A stretch of DNA of 64,000 bases, taken from contig NZ_JAVFCB010000002.1 in assembly GCF_030865425.1 (NCBI RefSeq), forward strand, positions 62,001 to 126,000, written 5' to 3'. The notes beneath the pieces are model-generated. The model saw only the letters and a program-made list of their open reading frames with translations. It was not told the DNA's origin and searched no databases. This stretch comes from Microbacterium capsulatum (GTDB lineage: Bacteria; Actinomycetota; Actinomycetes; Actinomycetales; Microbacteriaceae). Position 1 is the first letter of the stretch. Every line of letters begins with the position of its first letter. Position numbers and translations under genes: made by a program. Below are positions 57,020 through 64,000 of the stretch, in pieces.

Positions 57020-58012
57020 ATGCGGCGGCCGTCCCCGATCCCGCAGCAGGCGCCGCCGGTCGAACCGGCGGAGTCCGCCCGCCCGGCGACGACGGTCGCC
57101 GGGCGGATCCCGGTCTCCGGGGAGTCCGTGGGCGGGGCCGGACGCGGCGTCCAGGGCGAGAGGACTGGCTTCGCCGTCCCGATCCGACTCGACGAGCGGA
57201 TCCCGGCCGGGACTGCGCATGAGCGCGCGATCGACGGGGGCGGAGGGTCCGACGGCCCCCTCACGGCGCGGGACCTGTGGCAGGCCGCGAAAGCGCGCCG
57301 AAAAGTCCTCCGGGCGGAGATCCGCCGGTTCACGCAGCGCTCGCGCCGGCGCCGGATCGGCTGGCTCGTCGGCGTGCTGGCCGCGCTGGTCGTCGTCGGA
57401 GGGAGCGTGGCCGCCGCGTACAGTCCGCTCTTCGCGGTGCAGACCATCACCGTGCAGGGCACGAGCGCGCTGCGGGCCGCGGACGTGCAGAAGGCACTGG
57501 AGGGCGAGATCGGCACGCCCCTGGCGCTCGTCGACTCGAACGCCGTGAAGGCGGCGCTGGTCCGGTTCCCGCTCATCGAGACCTATCAGCTCGAGGCGCA
57601 CCCGCCGCACGACCTCGTGGTGCGGATCGTCGAGCGCACGCCCGTCGGCGTCGTGCACTCGGAGGGCGGGTTCACCGTGGTCGACGCGGCGGGCGTCGCG
57701 CTGTCCACGACCCCGCAGCGCCCGGCCGGGTACGCGCTGATCGACATCAAGGGCGGCACGAACGCGGCGGCCTTCGCCGCCGCCGGCACGGTGCTGCGCA
57801 CGCTCCCCGCGGAGCTGCGCAAGCAGGTCGACGGCGTCACGGCCGCGACGCCGGACGACGTCGCGCTGCAGCTGACCGGTGGCGCGAAGGTCGTGTGGGG
57901 GAGCGCGGACCAGTCCGCGCTGAAGACCCTGACGCTGCAGCGGCTGATAGCCGCGAAGCCGGATCAGTCGCTCTACGACGTCTCCTCGCCGGGCGTCGGC
58001 GTCGTCGGCTGA
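57020..58012 (+). CDS. ftsQ: Divisome protein FtsQ
   Basis: A 330-residue bitopic membrane protein. A long Pro/Gly-rich, then basic cytoplasmic tail (to about 112) precedes one helix (WLVGVLAALVVVGGSVAAAY), the POTRA domain (LFAVQTITVQGTSALRAADVQKALEG) and the FtsQ beta domain. It connects the early and late division proteins. It starts two bases after the murC stop. It ends about 210 bp before ftsZ. Confidence 0.9.
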   Translation: MRRPSPIPQQAPPVEPAESARPATTVAGRIPVSGESVGGAGRGVQGERTGFAVPIRLDERIPAGTAHERAIDGGGGSDGPLTARDLWQAAKARRKVLRAEIRRFTQRSRRRRIGWLVGVLAALVVVGGSVAAAYSPLFAVQTITVQGTSALRAADVQKALEGEIGTPLALVDSNAVKAALVRFPLIETYQLEAHPPHDLVVRIVERTPVGVVHSEGGFTVVDAAGVALSTTPQRPAGYALIDIKGGTNAAAFAAAGTVLRTLPAELRKQVDGVTAATPDDVALQLTGGAKVVWGSADQSALKTLTLQRLIAAKPDQSLYDVSSPGVGVVG

Positions 58013-58154
58013 CCGCGCTCGAGCGCGTCCCGCCGACGGAAGAGGTCGGTGGGGCACGAATCTCGCGATGGATCCCGGACACGCGCGTGTCGCTTGGCCC
58101 CGGCATGCCCCGCGCCGCTTACCTTCGATCCAGAGAAAGCAATACCGGGAAATA

Positions 58155-58180
58155 CTTTAACCTTCTGGCTGAGGTTTAAG
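58155..58180. promoter_or_regulatory. Dyad upstream of ftsZ (candidate FtsR operator)
   Basis: CTTTAACCT and AGGTTTAAG arms (8 of 9 paired) flank an eight-base spacer, and the right arm continues into a second AGGTTTA copy (58179-58185). It is an AT-rich island in the 210-bp ftsQ-ftsZ gap, about 43 bases before the start codon. A MerR-type FtsR, known to control ftsZ in Corynebacterium, is encoded at 19277-19954. Confidence 0.5.
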
Positions 58181-58222
58181 GTTTACCCCCGGCTCAAGGC
58201 TCGGAATACATCGGAGGACGGG

Positions 58223-59389
58223 ATGAGCCAGAACCAGAACTACCTCGCCGTGATCAAGGTCGTCGGTGTCGGCGGTGGTGGCGTCAACGCTGTCAACCGC
58301 ATGATCGAGCTCGGCCTGCGTGGCGTCGAGTTCATCGCCATCAACACCGATGCGCAGGCGCTGCTCATGAGCGATGCCGACGTCAAGCTCGACGTCGGCC
58401 GCGACCTCACCCGCGGCCTCGGCGCGGGCGCCGACCCCGAGGTGGGTCGCCGTGCCGCCGAGGATCACGCCGAGGAGATCGAACAGGCGCTGACCGGCGC
58501 CGACATGGTCTTCGTGACCGCGGGCGAGGGCGGTGGCACCGGCACGGGCGGCGCCCCGATCGTCGCGCGCATCGCGAAGTCGATCGGCGCCCTCACCATC
58601 GGCGTCGTCACCAAGCCGTTCTCGTTCGAGGGCCGCCGCCGCCAGTCCCAGGCCGACGCCGGTGTCGCCAAGCTGAAGGAAGAGGTCGACACCCTCATCG
58701 TGGTGCCGAACGACCGCCTCCTGGAGATCAGCGACCGCGGCATCTCGATGATCGAGGCTTTCGCCACGGCCGACCAGGTGCTCCTCGCGGGTGTGCAGGG
58801 CATCACCGACCTGATCACGACCCCCGGTCTCATCAACCTCGACTTCAACGACGTCAAGTCGGTCATGCAGGGCGCCGGTTCCGCGCTCATGGGCATCGGC
58901 TCCGCGCGCGGCGCGGACCGTGCGATCAAGGCCGCCGAGCTCGCCGTGGAATCCCCGCTGCTCGAGGCGTCGATCGAGGGCGCGCACGGAGTGCTGCTGT
59001 CGATCCAGGGCGGATCGAACCTCGGTATCTTCGAGATCCACGACGCCGCCGACCTCGTCAAGGAGGCCGCGCACCCCGAGGCGAACATCATCTTCGGAAC
59101 CGTGATCGACGACACTCTCGGCGACGAGGTGCGTGTCACGGTGATCGCCGCGGGCTTCGACAGCGGCGAGCCGAAGATGCGCCTCGACCCGCAGATCTTC
59201 TCCCGCACGACCCCGGTCGCCGCCGAGAAGCCCGCCGTCACGATCGAGGAGCCCGTCGCCGAGGAAGAGAGCGCAGAGGAGCCGCGCACGGCCGTGCCCG
59301 TCGGCGCCTCCGTGATCGCCCCCGTGCACACGAGCATCGAGCCCGCCTTCGACGAGAGCGACCTCGACATCCCCGAGTTCCTGAAGTGA
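58223..59389 (+). CDS. ftsZ: Cell division GTPase FtsZ
   Basis: Tubulin-like GTPase forming the Z ring. The 388 residues begin with [18 protein letters not shown], the tubulin signature is [15 protein letters not shown], and [19 protein letters not shown] is the T7 loop region. A variable acidic linker leads to the C-terminal peptide DLDIPEFLK, which binds SepF in actinobacteria. TCGGAGGAC precedes the ATG. Its stop overlaps the yggS start. Confidence 0.97.
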   Translation: MSQNQNYLAVIKVVGVGGGGVNAVNRMIELGLRGVEFIAINTDAQALLMSDADVKLDVGRDLTRGLGAGADPEVGRRAAEDHAEEIEQALTGADMVFVTAGEGGGTGTGGAPIVARIAKSIGALTIGVVTKPFSFEGRRRQSQADAGVAKLKEEVDTLIVVPNDRLLEISDRGISMIEAFATADQVLLAGVQGITDLITTPGLINLDFNDVKSVMQGAGSALMGIGSARGADRAIKAAELAVESPLLEASIEGAHGVLLSIQGGSNLGIFEIHDAADLVKEAAHPEANIIFGTVIDDTLGDEVRVTVIAAGFDSGEPKMRLDPQIFSRTTPVAAEKPAVTIEEPVAEEESAEEPRTAVPVGASVIAPVHTSIEPAFDESDLDIPEFLK

Positions 59390-60069
59390 CCTCGCTGGCC
59401 GAGCGGCTGTCCGCGATCGACGCAGGGATCGCGGACGCCGCACGGCGGGCAGGGCGGGACGCGGGCGGGATCACCCGGATCGTGGTGACGAAGTTCCACC
59501 CCGCCTCGCTGGTGCGGGAACTGCACGGGCTCGGCGTCCGCGAGGTCGGCGAGAACCGGCAGCAGGAGCTGTCCGCGAAGGCCGGAGAGCTGGCCGATCT
59601 GGACGACCTGCGCTGGCACTTCATCGGCCAGGCGCAGACGAAGAAGGCGGGTGCGATCCGCCGGGCCGCGGCCGCCGTGCACTCGGTCGACCGCGACCGC
59701 CTCGCCGACGCGCTCGACCGCGCGGCCGTGGATGACACCCGGCTGGATGTCCTGCTGCAGATCAACCTGACCGAGGATCCGGGTCGCGGGGGAGTCGCCC
59801 CCGCCGATCTGGAGCGCCTCGCGGAGTACGTCCTGGCGCTGCCGACCCTGAAGCTGCGCGGCGTGATGGCCGTGGCGCCGCTGGACGAGGATCCGGCCGC
59901 CGCGTTCGCGCGCGTGCACGACTTCTCGCTGCGGCTGAGGGCCGTCGCCCCCGACGCGGACTGGATCTCCGCGGGGATGACCGGCGACTACGCCGAGGCG
60001 ATCGCCGCGGGTGCGACACACCTTCGGATCGGCTCCGCAATCACGGGGCCGCGCCCCGCACAGGGTTAA
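59386..60069 (+). CDS. YggS-family PLP homeostasis protein
   Basis: A 227-residue single-domain, alanine-racemase-fold protein that binds pyridoxal phosphate (K36 in VVTKFHP) and maintains PLP balance. Other landmarks are [45 protein letters not shown] and the phosphate-binding [12 protein letters not shown]...[11 protein letters not shown]. It starts with GTG inside the ftsZ stop. In mycobacteria yfiH separates ftsZ and yggS; it is missing here. Confidence 0.92.
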   Translation: MTSLAERLSAIDAGIADAARRAGRDAGGITRIVVTKFHPASLVRELHGLGVREVGENRQQELSAKAGELADLDDLRWHFIGQAQTKKAGAIRRAAAAVHSVDRDRLADALDRAAVDDTRLDVLLQINLTEDPGRGGVAPADLERLAEYVLALPTLKLRGVMAVAPLDEDPAAAFARVHDFSLRLRAVAPDADWISAGMTGDYAEAIAAGATHLRIGSAITGPRPAQG

Positions 60070-60110
60070 CCTCGACCACAGAACCGCACCCCTAACTTTC
60101 GGAGGACATG

Positions 60111-60605
60111 ATGGGGAACCCGCTGAAGAAGACCATGGTGTACCTCGGCCTCGCCGATGAGGAAGAGGTCTACGAGCAAGAGGCCCCCGCGGCCGCAGCG
60201 GCGCCCATCCGTCGCGAGGAATCCCACCGCCGGGAGGAGTCGCACCGTCGCGAGGAGTCGAAGCCGGCTGCTCCGATCACGCCTCTCCGTCGTCCGACCG
60301 CCGTGCGTCAGCCGGCCGCCGGTGCGGTCAACGAGATCCTCACGGTGCACCCCAAGCAGTACCGCGACGCCCAGGTGATCGCGGAGAGCTTCCGCGAGGG
60401 CATCCCGGTCATCATCAACCTCTCGCAGATGAGCGACGCCGACGCGCGCCGGCTGATCGACTTCGCGAGCGGCCTCTCCCTCGGCCTCTACGGGCGCATC
60501 GAGCGGGTCACCAGCAAGGTCTTCCTGCTGTCGCCCGAGAGCATCGCGGTGTCGGGCCAGGGCGGGATCGCCGGGGGCGACGAGCCCGCGCTCGCACACT
60601 CCTGA
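60111..60605 (+). CDS. sepF: Cell division protein SepF
   Basis: Membrane anchor of the Z ring in actinobacteria. The 164 residues start with an amphipathic segment ([14 protein letters not shown]), continue through a charged linker with three tandem HRREES units (residues about 36-52), and end with the SepF core ([47 protein letters not shown]). A double ATG is present; the second, at 60111, has GGAGG at the better spacing. Confidence 0.93.
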   Translation: MGNPLKKTMVYLGLADEEEVYEQEAPAAAAAPIRREESHRREESHRREESKPAAPITPLRRPTAVRQPAAGAVNEILTVHPKQYRDAQVIAESFREGIPVIINLSQMSDADARRLIDFASGLSLGLYGRIERVTSKVFLLSPESIAVSGQGGIAGGDEPALAHS

Positions 60606-60608
60606 CGG

Positions 60609-60914
60609 GTGATCTCACTGTCCGTGATCTCGGTGATCGCAGGAGTGCTCAACGTGCTGCTGCTGCTGTACCTGCTCACGCTGTTCGTGCGTCTGGTCCT
60701 CGATTACATCCCCATCTTCAATCGTGGATGGCGACCCAGCGGTGCAGGGCTGATCGCCGCGGAAGTCGTCTACACGATCACGGATCCTCCGATCAAGCTG
60801 TTCCGGCGCCTCATTCCTCCGCTGAGGCTCGGACCGGTCTCGCTCGACCTCGGGTTCACGCTCACGATGCTCGTCGTGCTGATCCTGATGGCGATCACCC
60901 GGTCATTCATCTGA
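60609..60914 (+). CDS. YggT-family membrane protein
   Basis: A 101-residue membrane protein with two hydrophobic segments, each followed by YggT motifs: LFVRLVLDYIPIF and VVYTITDPPIKLFRRLIPPLRLGPVSLDLGFTL. It stands between sepF and wag31 in nearly all actinobacteria and probably helps place the divisome or polar growth machinery. The start is GTG, three bases after the sepF stop. Confidence 0.92.
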   Translation: MISLSVISVIAGVLNVLLLLYLLTLFVRLVLDYIPIFNRGWRPSGAGLIAAEVVYTITDPPIKLFRRLIPPLRLGPVSLDLGFTLTMLVVLILMAITRSFI

Positions 60915-61049
60915 CCCCGCCCGCCCGGGCCGGGTGTCGCCTTTCGCGGCACTCGGATCGGGCGGCTATGCTTTTCTGAAGGTGCGCGCCCAGGGGCAAG
61001 CGCCATTGTCCCCCCGGCCACCGAGAACTCATCGAAAGAGGAGCCACCC

Positions 61050-61613
61050 ATGGCACTGACCCCGGATGACGTCGTCACCAAGCAGTTCCAGCACGTCCGT
61101 TTCAAGGACGGCTTCGACCCGGACGAGGTCGACGACTTCCTCGACGAGGTGGTTCTCGAGTGGCGCAAGGCGCTGGATGAGAACACTGAGCTGAAGGCCA
61201 AGCTCGCCGCCTACGAGTCCGGCGAGAAGGCTCCCGCGGCTCCGGCCGCCCCCGCGCCCGTCGCGGCCGCTCCGGCTGTCGGGGGTGCCCCGTCCAACGC
61301 GACCGCCGGCATCATCGAGCTGGCGCAGCGCCTGCACGACGAGCACGTCGCCGAGGGCAAGTCGCAGCGCGACCAGCTCATCGCCGACGCGAAGGCTCAG
61401 GCCGCGAAGATCCTCGCCGACGCCGAGCAGAAGCAGCGCGAGGAGACCGCCCGTCTCGAGCGCGAGCGCAACGTGCTCGAGGGCAAGATCACCGAGCTGC
61501 ACGACTTCGAGCGCTCCTACCGCACCCAGCTCCGCGGCTACATCGAGGGCCAGCTCCGCGACCTCGATGAGAAGGGCGGCCCCTCGGTGGAGTCCGCCGC
61601 AGCGGCTCACTAA
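61050..61613 (+). CDS. wag31: Polar growth/division protein Wag31 (DivIVA)
   Basis: A 187-residue coiled-coil protein that marks cell poles and directs wall growth. The DivIVA N-domain ([32 protein letters not shown]) binds membranes; an Ala/Pro-rich linker follows at about 58-80, then a long coiled coil with [44 protein letters not shown] ribosome site precedes the ATG. The 135-bp upstream gap probably contains its own promoter (a TATGCT-like -10 near 60966). Confidence 0.95.
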   Translation: MALTPDDVVTKQFQHVRFKDGFDPDEVDDFLDEVVLEWRKALDENTELKAKLAAYESGEKAPAAPAAPAPVAAAPAVGGAPSNATAGIIELAQRLHDEHVAEGKSQRDQLIADAKAQAAKILADAEQKQREETARLERERNVLEGKITELHDFERSYRTQLRGYIEGQLRDLDEKGGPSVESAAAAH

Positions 61614-61622
61614 GGAGGCCTG

Positions 61623-62213
61623 TTGGCCCGGCGTCAACCGCTTCGCGGCTCGGCGGCCGGCGCGATCATCGCGATTCTCGCGGTGATCGTGCTGGCCGCC
61701 GACCAGTTTGTGAAGTACCTCACGATCACCCACCTGCCGCTGCAGAAGCCGGTGCCGGTGCTCGGCGAGTTCCTCCAGTTGTTCTACGTGCGCAACGCCG
61801 GAGCGGCGTTCTCGCTCGGCGAGAGCGTCACCTGGATCTTCACTATCGCGCTGGCCGTGGTGGCCGTCGTGATCGTGTGGAAGGCGTTCTCGGTGCGCGC
61901 CCGCCTGTGGGCGGTGGTGCTCGGCGCGCTGCTCGGCGGTGTGCTCGGCAACCTGACCGATCGCATGTTCCGCGCCCCCGGCTTCCCGGTCGGCCACGTC
62001 GTCGACATGATCTCGATGCCGTGGATGATCCCCGCGATCTTCAACGTCGCCGACATGTTCATCGTCACCGGCATGATCTCGATCGCGCTCCTGGTGATCT
62101 CCGGTCTCCGCCTCGACGGCACGCGCGATCGCGACGCCAAGGCCGAGCCGGTCGCGGACGCGCCCTCCGGATCCGGATCCGCCGAGCAGGGCTCTGCGGG
62201 GACCGAGGCCTGA
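61623..62213 (+). CDS. lspA: Lipoprotein signal peptidase II
   Basis: Membrane aspartic protease that cleaves prolipoproteins at the lipidated cysteine; the binding lipoprotein at 32.6 kb would be a substrate. The 196 residues have four membrane helices, with catalytic aspartates in GNLTDRMFR and [11 protein letters not shown] and the motif [12 protein letters not shown]. The start is TTG at 61623, decided by a perfect AAGGAGG four bases upstream that begins in the wag31 stop. The last 35 residues are a polar tail. Confidence 0.92.
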   Translation: MARRQPLRGSAAGAIIAILAVIVLAADQFVKYLTITHLPLQKPVPVLGEFLQLFYVRNAGAAFSLGESVTWIFTIALAVVAVVIVWKAFSVRARLWAVVLGALLGGVLGNLTDRMFRAPGFPVGHVVDMISMPWMIPAIFNVADMFIVTGMISIALLVISGLRLDGTRDRDAKAEPVADAPSGSGSAEQGSAGTEA

Positions 62214-62215
62214 GC

Positions 62216-63139
62216 GTGGAGTCCCGCACCCTGCCCGTCCCGGACGGACTGGACGGCGTCCGCGTCGACGCCGCTCTCGCGAAGATGCTGGGGTTCTCCC
62301 GCACCTTCGCGGCCGAAGTGGCCGAGGCCGGGGGAGTGTCCCTCGACGGCGTCACGCTCGGCAAGTCCGATCGGCTGCGTGGCGGGGGCTGGCTCGAGGT
62401 GGAGTGGCGTCCCAGACAGGAGCCGCGGATCGAGCCGATCCCGGTGCCCGACCTCGGGATCGTCTACGACGACGACGACATCGTGGTGGTCGACAAGCCG
62501 TCCGGCGTGGCGGCGCACCCGTCCCTGGGCTGGGAGGGACCGACGGTGGTCGGCGCCCTCGCCGCCGCGGGGTTCCGGATCGCCACGAGCGGCGCGCCCG
62601 AGCGGCAGGGCGTCGTGCACCGTCTGGACGTGGGCACGAGCGGCCTGATGGTGGTCGCGAAGACCGAGACCGCCTACTCCGTGCTCAAGCGCGCCTTCAA
62701 GGAGCGCACGGTCGAGAAGATCTATCACGCCGTCGTCCAGGGCCACCCGGATCCGCTCGCCGGCACGATCGACGCCCCGATCGGGCGGCACCCGAACCAC
62801 TCCTGGAAGTTCGCGGTCATCCCCGACGGCAAGCCCTCGGTCACGCACTACGAGACCCTCGAGGCCTTCCCCGGTGCCTCGCTGCTGGAGATCCACCTGG
62901 AGACCGGCCGCACGCATCAGATCCGCGTGCACATGGCCGCGCACCGGCACCCCTGCGTCGGTGACCCGCTCTACGGCGCGGACCCGACCCTGTCCGCCCG
63001 GCTGGGGCTCACCCGGCAGTGGCTGCACGCGCACCGCCTCGAGTTCGCGCACCCCGCGACCGGTCAGTGGGTGCGGACGGAGTCGCCGTACCCCGCCGAT
63101 TTTCAGCACGCGCTGGACGTGCTCCGCGGCGAGGCCTGA
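62216..63139 (+). CDS. RluA/RluD-family pseudouridine synthase
   Basis: A 307-residue RNA pseudouridine synthase, probably modifying 23S rRNA. Residues 10-65 form an S4-like RNA-binding domain; catalytic D138 is in [12 protein letters not shown], with [14 protein letters not shown] and [26 protein letters not shown] downstream. The GTG start is two bases after the lspA stop, the usual actinobacterial arrangement (Rv1539-Rv1540). Confidence 0.92.
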   Translation: MESRTLPVPDGLDGVRVDAALAKMLGFSRTFAAEVAEAGGVSLDGVTLGKSDRLRGGGWLEVEWRPRQEPRIEPIPVPDLGIVYDDDDIVVVDKPSGVAAHPSLGWEGPTVVGALAAAGFRIATSGAPERQGVVHRLDVGTSGLMVVAKTETAYSVLKRAFKERTVEKIYHAVVQGHPDPLAGTIDAPIGRHPNHSWKFAVIPDGKPSVTHYETLEAFPGASLLEIHLETGRTHQIRVHMAAHRHPCVGDPLYGADPTLSARLGLTRQWLHAHRLEFAHPATGQWVRTESPYPADFQHALDVLRGEA

Positions 63140-63152
63140 GCGCCGAACGCGG

Positions 63153-63752
63153 TCAGAGCGCCAGCGCGTCCGTGGCGGCGATCGCCCCGTCGAGGCTCGC
63201 CTCGAGGTAGCGGACGACGGTCTCGGGTGCGACATCCCGGTCGATCACGAGACTGATCAGGGTCTCCTCGGTGAAGGACACCCACGCGCGCAGGGCCACG
63301 CGCAGTGCGGGAGTGTCCGGCCTGCCGAGCTCGGTGAACGCCTCGAGGAGCCGATCCGCGTTCAGATCCCGGGACTCGTCGACGACCCGGCGGACGGCGG
63401 GATCCCCGCTCGCGATCCCGCGCACGAGCGAGTGGAACGTGCGCGGGTGCTGCTGCACGAACTCGGTGATGCGCAGCAGGGTATCCCTGATGCGCTCGTG
63501 GGGCGCGAGCTCGGGCCGCGGTTCCGAGGCGACCAGCAGGCTGTCCCGCGCCATCGTCACGACCGCCAGGTGCATGCCCTGCCGGGTGTCGAAGTAGTGG
63601 AACAGCAGCGGGCGGGAGACGCCGGCCCGCTGCGCGAGAACGTCCATCGTCAGCTCGTCGAGACTGTGGTCGGCGAGGAAGTTGACGCCGGTGGCCACCA
63701 GCTGGGCGCGGCGCTCCGCGGGGCTGAGGCGGGCGCGGCGCGGGTCGGGCAT
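63153..63752 (-). CDS. TetR-family transcriptional regulator
   Basis: A 199-residue repressor. The HTH is at residues 14-60 (AERRAQLVATGVNFLADHSLDELTMDVLAQRAGVSRPLLFHYFDTRQGMHLAVV), followed by a helical ligand domain with RDSLLVASEPRPELAPHERI. It is divergent from the gene at 63874. The palindrome between them sits on that gene's promoter, so it is the probable target. The ligand is unknown. Confidence 0.9.
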   Translation of the reverse strand: MPDPRRARLSPAERRAQLVATGVNFLADHSLDELTMDVLAQRAGVSRPLLFHYFDTRQGMHLAVVTMARDSLLVASEPRPELAPHERIRDTLLRITEFVQQHPRTFHSLVRGIASGDPAVRRVVDESRDLNADRLLEAFTELGRPDTPALRVALRAWVSFTEETLISLVIDRDVAPETVVRYLEASLDGAIAATDALAL

Positions 63753-63794
63753 GCCACGAGCCTAGCGGCGGATCCGCGGCCCGGCGGGCGCGAT

Positions 63795-63823
63795 ATTGAC
63801 TGTGAGTCAATTAGCAATATACT
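63795..63823 (+). promoter_or_regulatory. TetR operator overlapping the promoter of the gene at 63874
   Basis: A perfect palindrome with seven-base arms, ATTGACT-GTG-AGTCAAT (63795-63811), contains the -35 box TTGACT (63796-63801). A -10 box TATACT lies at 63818-63823 after a 16-base spacer. Repressor binding here would block RNA polymerase directly. Confidence 0.8.
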
Positions 63824-63873
63824 CTGAGGGTCGGGCGTCGCCACCGCAGTCGGCGCCCCAGTCTGGAGGATCG

Positions 63874-64000
63874 ATGAAGTTCTCGAAGTCCGAGCGTCTG
63901 CGCAAGATCGGCTCGTCCCACGCCGGGCGCATCGCGCTCGTCGCCGTTCCCGCCGGTGTCGTCGCCGCCGTCCTGATGGGGGGCGTCGCGCAGGGAGCCG
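63874..64000 (+). CDS. Exported DUF6230-like protein, partial (N-terminus only)
   Basis: The first 42 residues are present; the gene runs off the right edge. A basic start (MKFSKSERLRKIG) is followed by a hydrophobic segment (IALVAVPAGVVAAVLMGGVAQGA), as in secreted or membrane proteins of the actinobacterial DUF6230 type, which are usually followed by a DUF6114 gene. The family call rests on this short stretch only. GGAGG precedes the ATG. Regulation by the divergent TetR is likely. Confidence 0.6.
   Translation, partial: MKFSKSERLRKIGSSHAGRIALVAVPAGVVAAVLMGGVAQGA

Overview
The window is a contiguous piece of a high-GC actinobacterial chromosome. Gene content, gene order and style (many ATGA/GTGA stop-start overlaps, GTG starts, an imuA-imuB-dnaE2 operon, Wag31/SepF division genes, PknL/Rv2175c/IdsA order) fit the family Microbacteriaceae, most likely Microbacterium or a close relative. 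This assignment is inferred from gene families and synteny, not from a database search. I saw no rRNA, tRNA, insertion sequence, integrase, phage gene or CRISPR array. No gene-free stretch exceeds 300 bases; the two longest (27352-27626 and 44945-45220) hold a 48-bp tandem repeat with a hairpin, and a terminator followed by MraZ-type repeats.

Layout. 1-6.7 kb: a partial beta-propeller protein, a GyrI-like protein, the proton-translocating transhydrogenase pntA-pntB, an MgtC-type membrane protein, a flavin reductase-like protein and a small unknown. 6.7-12.5 kb: the translationally coupled SOS mutagenesis operon imuA-imuB-dnaE2, with a LexA-like box at its head. 12.7-17.2 kb: a small prepilin peptidase, a small unknown protein, a CYTH protein, and a three-gene phenolic-lipid type operon (type III PKS, methyltransferase, FAD hydroxylase). 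17.3-27.4 kb: central metabolism and regulation: lpd, a GarA-like FHA protein with two MerR regulators (the first FtsR-like), an orphan ParA, pyruvate carboxylase, an EspI-like MinD/ParA ATPase with an acidic N-terminus, and peptide deformylase.

27.6-61.6 kb is colinear in outline with the mycobacterial Rv2187-Rv2145 region: fadD15, plsC, class II DAHP synthase, PknL-like PASTA kinase, Rv2175c-like protein, polyprenyl synthase, DUF3040, then the division and cell-wall cluster mraZ-rsmH-ftsL-ftsI-murF-mraY-murD-ftsW-murG-murC-ftsQ-ftsZ-yggS-sepF-yggT-wag31. It is followed by lspA and an RluD-type pseudouridine synthase. murE is missing from its usual place between ftsI and murF, and yfiH from between ftsZ and yggS.

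The clearest accessory segment is 30.4-37.5 kb. A LacI regulator, a ribose-type ABC importer (permease, binding lipoprotein, double ATPase), a divergent adenine-deaminase-like amidohydrolase and a RidA-family protein sit between plsC and the DAHP synthase gene. Two tandem LacI-type operators lie over the promoter of the transporter operon. The amidohydrolase has lost several motifs that define adenine deaminase, and the RidA protein lacks the usual catalytic arginine, so this looks like an uptake and degradation module for an unidentified, probably nitrogen-containing, compound. It is my best candidate for an undescribed pathway. The right edge of the window has a TetR gene divergent from a partial gene for an exported DUF6230-like protein, with a clear operator-promoter overlap between them.
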